From contig JBBQSN010000098.1 in NCBI GenBank assembly GCA_038213835.1, positions 1 through 13,259 of the forward strand: a stretch of 13,259 nt of DNA, read 5' to 3'. The notes beneath the pieces were generated by a model that did not search any database, had not been told where the DNA came from, and worked only from the letters and a program-made list of their open reading frames with translations. This document shows positions 6,895 through 12,573 of the stretch, in pieces; the first letter of the stretch is position 1, and each line of letters starts with the position of its first letter. The translations under genes were made by a program, and so were the position numbers. This DNA comes from JBBQSN01 sp038213835. GTDB lineage: Bacteria > Actinomycetota > Actinomycetes > Actinomycetales > CAWJMD01.

Positions 6895-7491
6895 ATGACA
6901 TCACGCGACCGGTTCTGGGCGGGACGTCGGGCGGCTCTTTGCCTGTTCCCCGCGTTCTGCGTGGTCGTCATGGTGTCGGCGTGCTCGAGCGAGGCTGGCG
7001 GCCAGGAGCCGTCCCCGGTCGTGTCGCAGATGACCGCCGACCCCACCGTGTCGACCTCGCAGTCTCCCGCCGAGACAAGCGCGCCGGTCGAGACGTCCCA
7101 GCCCGTCCAGACGAGCCGGGTCGACAGCACGGCCAGTTTCGTCAGCCCGAGCGACAACATCCGGTGTGTCCTAGGAGACGACGGCGGTGACGACGTGGGT
7201 GTGTCCTACGCCGGTTGCCACATCGCCCAGGCCGATTGGGCAGGCCCCGCAGAGCCCTCCGACTGTGACCTCGATTGGTTTCCGTTGGCGGTCTGGGTGA
7301 GCGCGGACGGTACCGACCTGGGTGACTGCCGAGGCGACGCCTTCGCATTTGACGCTGATCGGCTCGAGTACGGTCAGGCGCTGGCCGTCGGTGACGTGGT
7401 CTGCCGGAGCGAAGCGTCGGGTGTCACCTGCGAGAACCTGACCACCCGGACCGGATCCACGATCGCACGGTCTGGTCTGACCCTGTTCTGA
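6895..7491 (+). CDS. Small cysteine-rich lipoprotein, function unknown
   Basis: The 198-residue product has an arginine-containing N-terminus, a hydrophobic segment (about 13-27) and a lipobox, VSAC, with the lipidated Cys at 30, so it should be anchored on the outer face of the membrane. A Ser/Thr/Pro/Gln-rich linker (31-80) leads to a compact domain (82-198) starting FVSPSDNIRC. This domain has six cysteines (91, 108, 124, 145, 170, 179), consistent with three disulfides, and an SGVTCEN motif. It resembles small secreted actinobacterial proteins of the FxSPSxNIxC type (I think DUF6636-like), whose role is not known. GAGGAGG at 6882-6888, six bases upstream, fixes ATG 6895; an in-frame GTG at 6805 would spoil the signal peptide. 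A/T-ended codons (TTT, GAT, TTG, GCA) are commoner than in neighbours. Not part of the rib pathway. Confidence 0.85.
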   Translation: MTSRDRFWAGRRAALCLFPAFCVVVMVSACSSEAGGQEPSPVVSQMTADPTVSTSQSPAETSAPVETSQPVQTSRVDSTASFVSPSDNIRCVLGDDGGDDVGVSYAGCHIAQADWAGPAEPSDCDLDWFPLAVWVSADGTDLGDCRGDAFAFDADRLEYGQALAVGDVVCRSEASGVTCENLTTRTGSTIARSGLTLF

Positions 7492-7507
7492 TTCCGTCGT
7501 GATCAGC

Positions 7508-7523
7508 ACGCCCGGCTGGGCGT
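7508..7523 (+). terminator. Candidate terminator hairpin between convergent genes
   Basis: ACGCCC (7508-7513) and GGGCGT (7518-7523) form a perfect 6-bp stem with a GGCT loop, 16 bases after the lipoprotein stop. A further small stem, GGTC-GCGA-GACC (7531-7542), follows. No U-run is present, as is common in high-GC actinomycetes. The hairpin would serve either strand, since the glycosyltransferase gene converges here. The stretch 7543-7599 shows nothing else I can name. Confidence 0.4.
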
Positions 7524-7599
7524 CCCGAAGGGTCGCGAGACCGGAGAAGCTGTTCGAGGTCGCCATGCTCACGAACGTCTTCTGGGGTCTCGTGGCGTT

Positions 7600-9096
7600 T
7601 CAGTCCAGGTGCCGCACCCGGTCCCACAGCTCGGACCACGGCACCGACGGGTCGCGGCAGACGGCCACCGGGACGCCCTGCTCCTCGGAGTCGACGCCGA
7701 CGCCGTTGTCCAGGCGCGCCACGACCTCGCACGACGCGAACGACGGCTCCAGCCCGGTCAGCTGGTCCCCGACCAGCAGGACCACCGACGTGTCGGACGG
7801 CGGCGCGGCGTCCCCGAGGGCGTTGTGGCCGCTGAAGGGGGCGGGCAGGCCCTGGGCCGGGCCGAACCGGGCCAGCGCGCCGGCCTCGCCGTAGTTCGAG
7901 GCCAGCAGCACGGCACCGGCCCGCTCGGCGTCGGGGATCGAGGCCCACGCGCCGGCCACCTGCTCGACGTAGCGGGGCCAGCCCACCTGATCGGCGGCCA
8001 CCTGGTTCAGGCCGGGCACCGGTGTGCGGCCGAGGAGCCCGAGCGGCAGCAGGGGCAGCGCCACGACGGCCGAGACGGCGGTGTTCAGCACCAGTGCGGC
8101 CGCCAGCGCCCTGCGCCAGGTTCGCGAGCGGCCCGCCAGCTCGGCGACCGGCACGCAGCCGACCGCGACGAGCACGGCCAGCAGACCGGTCGGGTAGTAC
8201 GGCTGGCTCCCCGCGAGCAGGGTGAGCAGCACGAGCGCTGGCAGGGCCACGCCGAGGAACCTGGCCTCTTGCCAGGCCGGGCGGCGCCACAGCTGCACGA
8301 GCGCGGCGCCCCAGACCGCGACCAGGGGAGGCCCGAGGCCGATGACGAGGAACACCCAGGTCATCACCCGTACCTCGTCGGCGTTGTTCTCGGCCAGCGC
8401 CGCCCCCATGGCCAGCTGTGGCCATCCGTTCGACGCCTGGAAGGCGAGGTTCGGCAGCGCGAGCACGGCGGCCAGCAGGCCGCCTGCGACCACGCCGCGC
8501 GAGAGCAGCACCCGTCCGCGACCGGTGAGCAGCAGACCGACGGCCAGGGACACCAGCAGCAGGACGACCAGCCACTTGTTCCAGGTGCTCAGCCCGACCA
8601 CCAGGCCGGTCCAGAGCCACCAGCGCTGCTCGTCCCGCAGCACCGCCCGGAGCACCAGCAGGCAGGTGAGCGGCCAGACCAGGAGGTCGATCGACGAGGT
8701 CAGGAGCACGTGGCCGAACAGCAGCGTCGTGGTGCCGCCCGCGACGGCGACGGCCGCGAGCACCTGAGCGCGCCTGCCTCCTCCGAGCTCGCGCGCGACC
8801 AGGGCCAGCACGACCAGCGAGGCGGCGGCGCAGGCGGCTGCCGGGAGCCGGACCAGCCACGGCTCGTCGACGAGACCGCCCAGCGTCCTGACCAGGGCGG
8901 GGACGAGCGGCGGCTGGTCGACGTACCCCCAGGAGGGCGCCAGCATCCGGAAGTAGAGCTCGTCGCGGTGCCAGCCGTAGCCCTGGGCGGTCGCGGCCAG
9001 CACCACCAGCAGTGCCACGGCCACAGCGAGCACCGCCCGGGTGGCGAACCGGTGCCGCACCAGTCCTGGCCCGGTCCGATCCGCGGTGGCGTCCAT
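7600..9096 (-). CDS. GT39-like (ArnT/PMT family) membrane glycosyltransferase
   Basis: The protein has 498 residues and many hydrophobic segments, the first at about 20-38. It carries the family hallmarks: an Asp-Glu pair in the first external loop (GWHRDELYFR, D45/E46) and WGYVDQPPL (56-64). Members of this family transfer a sugar from a polyprenyl-phosphate sugar to protein, lipid or wall polymer on the outer face. The C-terminal part, with ASNYGEAGALARFGP, SGHN and a final VPWSELWDRVRHL stretch, matches a common actinobacterial subgroup annotated only as glycosyltransferase family 39. The start is the ATG with first base 9096; GGGAGG lies 9 bases upstream, and no other start codon is near. 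Donor and acceptor cannot be read from sequence. The gene is divergent from the aldehyde dehydrogenase gene and convergent with the lipoprotein gene. Confidence 0.87.
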   Translation of the reverse strand: MDATADRTGPGLVRHRFATRAVLAVAVALLVVLAATAQGYGWHRDELYFRMLAPSWGYVDQPPLVPALVRTLGGLVDEPWLVRLPAAACAAASLVVLALVARELGGGRRAQVLAAVAVAGGTTTLLFGHVLLTSSIDLLVWPLTCLLVLRAVLRDEQRWWLWTGLVVGLSTWNKWLVVLLLVSLAVGLLLTGRGRVLLSRGVVAGGLLAAVLALPNLAFQASNGWPQLAMGAALAENNADEVRVMTWVFLVIGLGPPLVAVWGAALVQLWRRPAWQEARFLGVALPALVLLTLLAGSQPYYPTGLLAVLVAVGCVPVAELAGRSRTWRRALAAALVLNTAVSAVVALPLLPLGLLGRTPVPGLNQVAADQVGWPRYVEQVAGAWASIPDAERAGAVLLASNYGEAGALARFGPAQGLPAPFSGHNALGDAAPPSDTSVVLLVGDQLTGLEPSFASCEVVARLDNGVGVDSEEQGVPVAVCRDPSVPWSELWDRVRHLD

Positions 9097-9109
9097 GCCG
9101 GGGAGCCTC

Positions 9110-9119
9110 CCACGCGTGG
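9110..9119. promoter_or_regulatory. 10-bp palindrome centred in a divergent 36-base intergenic region
   Basis: CCACGCGTGG is a perfect palindrome. Its centre (between 9114 and 9115) coincides with the midpoint between the first bases of the two divergent start codons, 9096 and 9133. It overlaps the ribosome-binding region of the glycosyltransferase and abuts CACAGT (9120-9125), a possible -10 box for the dehydrogenase seven bases before its GTG. A shared operator is plausible but unproven. Confidence 0.45.
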
Positions 9120-9132
9120 CACAGTGGCCGCC

Positions 9133-10662
9133 GTGAACCCGAGCGCCCTGCCTGCACCCGACGCCCTCCGCGACCTCGCCGCCGACCGGCTGGCCCGACT
9201 CGGGGCGAGCGTCCCCGTCGGCGAGCACGTCGTGAGCACCCCCCTGACCGGGACACCGCTGGCCGAGATCGGCTGGCACACGTCCGACGATGTCGACGCG
9301 GCCGTGGCCCGCGCCCTGGAGGCGTTCGTGGCCTGGCGCGCCGTGCCGGCGCCGGTGCGCGGCGCCCTGGTGAAGCGGCTGGGGGAGCTGCTGGCCGAGC
9401 ACAGGTCCGAGCTCGCCGACCTCGTCAGCCTGGAGGCGGGCAAGATCCGCTCCGAGGCGCTCGGCGAGGTGCACGAGATGGTCGACGTCTGCGACTTCGC
9501 CGTCGGGCTCTCGCGCCAGCTGTACGGCCGCACGATGCCCTCGGAGCGTCCCGGGCACCGGCTGGGCGAGACCTGGCACCCGCTGGGCGTCGTCGGCGTC
9601 ATCAGCGCCTTCAACTTCCCGGTAGCGGTGTGGTCGTGGAACACGGCCGTCGCCCTGGTGTGCGGCGACACGGTGGTGTGGAAGCCGTCCGAGACGACGC
9701 CGCTCACCGCCCTCGGCTGCGCGGCGCTGCTCGACCGGGCCGCTCGCGAGGTCGGGGCGCCCGAGCACCTCGGACAGGTGGTGCTGGGCGCTGCCGAGGT
9801 GGGGGAGCGGCTCGTCGAGCACCCGGACGTGGCTCTGGTCTCGGCCACCGGCTCCACCCGGATGGGACGCGAGGTCGGCCCGCGGGTCGCAGCGCGGTTC
9901 GGCCGCTGCCTGCTCGAGCTCGGCGGCAACAACGCGGCCGTCGTCGCGCCGTCGGCGGACCTCGACCTGGCGGTGCGGGGCATCGTGTTCTCGGCCGCGG
10001 GCACCGCGGGCCAGCGGTGCACCACCCTGCGCCGCGTCATCGCGCACGCGTCGGTGGTCGACGGCCTGGTCGACCGGCTGGTCGACGTCTACGGACGGCT
10101 CCCCGTCGGCGACCCGCTCGCCGACGGCACCCTGGTCGGGCCGCTGATCGGGGAGCGGGCCTGGACCGGGATGCAGGCCGCGATCGCGGCGGCGACAGAC
10201 GCGGGCGGCGAGCTGCTCGTGGGCGGCGGCCGGCGGCTGGCCGACGAGGCCGCGGACGCCTACTACGCCGAGCCCGCCGTGGTGCGGATGCCGGCGCAGG
10301 CCGACGTCGTACGCACCGAGACCTTCGCGCCCCTGCTCTACGTCCTGGCGTACGAGACCCTCGACGAGGCGATCGAGCTGAACAACGCCGTCTCGCAGGG
10401 TCTCTCGTCGAGCATCTTCACGCAGGACCAGTCGGAGGCGGAGCTGTTCGTCTCGGCCACCGGGTCGGACTGCGGGATCGCCAACATCAACATCGGGACG
10501 TCCGGTGCCGAGATCGGTGGTGCCTTCGGCGGCGAGAAGGAGACCGGTGGCGGCCGCGAGTCCGGCAGCGACGCGTGGAAGGCCTACATGCGCCGGATGA
10601 CCACCACGGTGAACTACTCCGGCGAGCTGCCGCTGGCGCAGGGCGTCCGGTTCGAGGTCTGA
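9133..10662 (+). CDS. amaB: ALDH7-family aldehyde dehydrogenase, likely L-2-aminoadipate-6-semialdehyde (piperideine-6-carboxylate) dehydrogenase
   Basis: Relatives (antiquitin/ALDH7A1, AmaB, Pcd) oxidise 2-aminoadipate semialdehyde, in equilibrium with piperideine-6-carboxylate, to 2-aminoadipate with NAD(P), a late step of lysine catabolism. The 509-residue product has the ALDH catalytic set: N161 (AFNFPVAVW), K184 (WKPSE), the SATGSTRMG turn (237-245), E262 (LELGGN) and nucleophile C296 (GQRCTT). The ALDH7 hallmark lies near residues 455-500: TSGAEIGGAFGGEK, GGGRESGSDAWK, and a Leu-Pro-Leu-Ala-Gln tail near the C-terminus. No strong SD precedes GTG 9133, so translation may be leaderless; GTG 9124 is an in-frame alternative. 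dapB follows after 36 bases. Actinomycetes often name this gene pcd. The subfamily call is strong; the exact substrate is inferred. Confidence 0.92.
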   Translation: MNPSALPAPDALRDLAADRLARLGASVPVGEHVVSTPLTGTPLAEIGWHTSDDVDAAVARALEAFVAWRAVPAPVRGALVKRLGELLAEHRSELADLVSLEAGKIRSEALGEVHEMVDVCDFAVGLSRQLYGRTMPSERPGHRLGETWHPLGVVGVISAFNFPVAVWSWNTAVALVCGDTVVWKPSETTPLTALGCAALLDRAAREVGAPEHLGQVVLGAAEVGERLVEHPDVALVSATGSTRMGREVGPRVAARFGRCLLELGGNNAAVVAPSADLDLAVRGIVFSAAGTAGQRCTTLRRVIAHASVVDGLVDRLVDVYGRLPVGDPLADGTLVGPLIGERAWTGMQAAIAAATDAGGELLVGGGRRLADEAADAYYAEPAVVRMPAQADVVRTETFAPLLYVLAYETLDEAIELNNAVSQGLSSSIFTQDQSEAELFVSATGSDCGIANINIGTSGAEIGGAFGGEKETGGGRESGSDAWKAYMRRMTTTVNYSGELPLAQGVRFEV

Positions 10663-10685
10663 GCCGGAGGGCGGGCACTCGCCGC

Positions 10686-10698
10686 TAGGGTTGCTGCC
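10686..10698 (+). promoter_or_regulatory. Candidate leaderless promoter (-10 box) for dapB
   Basis: TAGGGT (10686-10691) fits the actinobacterial -10 consensus TAnnnT and is followed by exactly seven bases before GTG 10699. That spacing places the transcription start at or next to the start codon. There is no purine-rich SD directly before the GTG, which agrees with a leaderless mRNA. No convincing -35 box is seen. Confidence 0.6.
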
Positions 10699-11463
10699 GT
10701 GGACGACCGAGCCGTGGAGCGCACCAGGGTCGCCGTGATGGGCGCCGCCGGACGGATGGGCACTGCTGCCTGTGCCGCCGTCGAGGCCGCCGACGACCTC
10801 GAGCTGGTCGCCCGGGTCGACAAGGGCGACGACCCGCAGGCCGTGGTCGACGCCGGGGCGAGGGTGGTCGTGGACTTCTCGGTGCCGGACGCGGCGCCGG
10901 GCAACCTCGCGTTCTGCGTGGCGCACGGGGTGCACGCGGTCGTGGGCACCACCGGCTGGACCGACGACCGGCTCGCCGCGGTGCGGGCCGACCTCGCCGA
11001 GCACCCCGAGGTCGGGGTGCTGGTCGCCCCGAACTTCGCGCTCGGCGCGGTGCTCGCGATGCGGTTCGCCGCCGTCGCGGCCCGGCACTTCGAGTCGGTC
11101 GAGGTGATCGAGCTGCACCACCCCGACAAGGTCGACGCCCCCTCGGGCACCGCCCGGCACACGGCCGAGCAGATCGCTGCGGCGCGACGCGAGGCCGGCC
11201 TGGCGGAGCCGCCCGACGCCACGACGACGGCCCTGGACGGCGCTCGCGGCGCCCGGGTGGACGGCATCGCGGTGCACTCGGTGCGGCTGCGTGGCCTGGT
11301 GGCGCACGAGGAGATCCTGCTCGGCGGACCCGGCGAGCAGCTCACGATCCGGCACGACTCGTTCGACCGCTCCTCGTTCATGCCCGGCGTGTTGCTGGGG
11401 GTGCGCACCGTCGGGTCCCGTCCGGGGCTGACGGTGGGCCTCGAGCACTACCTCGACCTGTGA
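10699..11463 (+). CDS. dapB: 4-hydroxy-tetrahydrodipicolinate reductase
   Basis: DapB reduces 4-hydroxy-tetrahydrodipicolinate with NAD(P)H in the diaminopimelate/lysine pathway, feeding peptidoglycan and lysine. The 254-residue product shows the Rossmann motif GAAGRMG (15-21), VVGTTGW (81-87), APNFALGAV (110-118) and the catalytic/substrate-binding ELHHPDKVDAPSGTA (138-152: H140/H141, K144, S149-G150-T151). Its size is typical. GTG 10699 follows a TAGGGT -10 box by seven bases, so the mRNA is probably leaderless. The stop region carries a 12-bp tandem duplication with a second in-frame TGA. The next gene starts 28 bases after the stop and is probably co-transcribed. Identification is secure. 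Confidence 0.97.
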   Translation: MDDRAVERTRVAVMGAAGRMGTAACAAVEAADDLELVARVDKGDDPQAVVDAGARVVVDFSVPDAAPGNLAFCVAHGVHAVVGTTGWTDDRLAAVRADLAEHPEVGVLVAPNFALGAVLAMRFAAVAARHFESVEVIELHHPDKVDAPSGTARHTAEQIAAARREAGLAEPPDATTTALDGARGARVDGIAVHSVRLRGLVAHEEILLGGPGEQLTIRHDSFDRSSFMPGVLLGVRTVGSRPGLTVGLEHYLDL

Positions 11464-11477
11464 CCCGACCTGTGACG
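11454..11477 (+). repeat. 12-bp tandem duplication over the dapB stop codon
   Basis: The unit CGACCTGTGACC (11454-11465) is followed directly by a copy differing only in the last base (11466-11477). Because the period is four codons, the TGA is duplicated in frame: readthrough of the first stop would add Pro-Asp-Leu and then stop again. The second copy lies just before the ribosome-binding site of the next gene. Confidence 0.85.
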
Positions 11478-11491
11478 AGGACGGAGCAGCG

Positions 11492-11935
11492 GTGCGCGCC
11501 AAGGTCGTAGCCCTCGTCGTCGTCGCCCTCTGCCTGCTCTACGTGGTGCTGCTGGGCCAGCGGGCCTGGCTGCTGCTGCTCACCGGCGAGCCGGTCGGCG
11601 TGGCGCTGGGGGCGGCGCTGATGCTCGTCCCGTTCCTCGTCGGTGCCGCCGTCCTGCGCGAGGTGCGGTTCGGAGCCCAGACCGAGTCGATGGCGCGCGT
11701 CCTGGAGGCCGAGGGCGGGCTGCCTGTCGACGACCTGCCGCGCACGCCCGGCGGACGCGTGGTCCGACGGGACGCCGACGAGGCGTTCGCCCAGTACCGG
11801 GCCGAGACCGACGCCGCACCGGACGACTGGCGCTCATGGTTCCGGCTGGCGTGCGCCTATGACGCGGCCGGAGACCGTAAGCGTGCCCGCGCGTCGATGC
11901 GGCACGCCGTATCGCTTCGGTCGGCGGCGCGATGA
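11492..11935 (+). CDS. Two-helix membrane protein with TPR-like C-terminal tail, function unknown
   Basis: The 147-residue product has two hydrophobic helices (about 4-22 and 34-55) and then a soluble tail. Residues about 95-142 (DEAFAQYRAETDAAP, WFRLACAYDAAGDRKRA, then a second helix) look like one or one and a half tetratricopeptide units, so the tail may bind a partner protein in the cytoplasm. The GTG start has GGAG (11483-11486) five bases upstream. It lies 28 bases after dapB, and its stop overlaps the next start (ATGA). A small membrane protein next to dapB is also known in mycobacteria, which argues for a conserved arrangement; its role is unknown. Confidence 0.85.
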   Translation: MRAKVVALVVVALCLLYVVLLGQRAWLLLLTGEPVGVALGAALMLVPFLVGAAVLREVRFGAQTESMARVLEAEGGLPVDDLPRTPGGRVVRRDADEAFAQYRAETDAAPDDWRSWFRLACAYDAAGDRKRARASMRHAVSLRSAAR

Positions 11936-12573
11936 TCGACCTTCTGCTTCGGGGAGCGGTGCGCCAGAACGCGTCCTGGTGTGCCCTGGTGAGCGCCTCG
12001 CACGGGGTCGGCGCCGACGACGACGGCAGGGTCTGGCGCACCGACGCACCGCCGCCGCTCTACCACCCGGACGCCGTCACCCTGGTGCCCGGCGTCACGG
12101 CCGACGAGGTGCTGCGGGCGCTCGCCGGTCGCCGGCAGTGCAGCATCAAGGACTCGTACGCCGACCTCGACCTCGAGGCCACGGGTCTCGAGGTGCTCTT
12201 CGACGCGACCTGGATCGGGACCAGCGAACCGCTCCCCGTTCAGGACGCCCTGTCGACGGTCGTCGCGACGTCCGACGGTCCGGACCTCGGGTCGGACGTG
12301 GTCGTCCTCGACGTGCTGCGCGCCGGCGCACGTGTCGGCCGCGGGACGGGGCACCGGCACGCCGCCGTGATCGGCCTGTCGAACGTCGGTGCACCGGACC
12401 CGGCCGACCTCGGAGACGTCTTCGCCGCCCTGGTGGCGGGTGCACGAGACCGCCTGGGCGAGCTGCCCGTCGTGGGGTATGAGCGCCACCAGGAGCTGGA
12501 ACCGGCTGTGGCACAGGGCTTCGTGCCGCTCGGCCCGCTGCGGGTGCTGGTGCGCCCCGCCGGCCGACGCTAG
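11932..12573 (+). CDS. Unrecognised protein with GNAT-like C-terminal strand pattern
   Basis: The product has 213 residues, with no signal peptide or membrane helix. I do not recognise a characterised family. Visible blocks are RGAVRQNASWCALVSASHG (7-25), a PPLYHPDAVTL turn (41-51), CSIKDSYADLDL (70-81) and FDATWIG (90-96). The end, VVGYERHQELEPAVAQGFVPLGP (about 180-202), resembles the last helix-strand of GNAT acetyltransferases (xGYExGxxLxxAxxxGFxxLGP). A degenerate or divergent GNAT-fold protein is a reasonable guess, but the usual acetyl-CoA loop is not evident. The ATG overlaps the upstream stop as ATGA, so translation is probably coupled to the membrane protein. Its TAG overlaps, on the other strand, the stop of the kinase-like gene. 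Confidence 0.8.
   Translation: MIDLLLRGAVRQNASWCALVSASHGVGADDDGRVWRTDAPPPLYHPDAVTLVPGVTADEVLRALAGRRQCSIKDSYADLDLEATGLEVLFDATWIGTSEPLPVQDALSTVVATSDGPDLGSDVVVLDVLRAGARVGRGTGHRHAAVIGLSNVGAPDPADLGDVFAALVAGARDRLGELPVVGYERHQELEPAVAQGFVPLGPLRVLVRPAGRR

Noticed and set aside
6748..7592. GCGAGACCGG and inverted GGTCTCG motifs on both sides of the lipoprotein gene, suggesting a mobile cassette
   Set aside because: The same short motif also occurs inside coding genes (for example 566-575 and 10353-10359), so it reflects base composition rather than flanking repeats.
7609..9132. Plus-strand open frame running into the aldehyde dehydrogenase from far upstream
   Set aside because: It is antisense to the glycosyltransferase gene; ALDH homology begins only after GTG 9133.
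9097..11502. Upstream extension of the glycosyltransferase frame, antisense to the dehydrogenase and dapB (1300 codons in total)
   Set aside because: Only 7600-9096 encodes a recognisable protein; the rest is low-complexity shadow of two conserved genes on the other strand.
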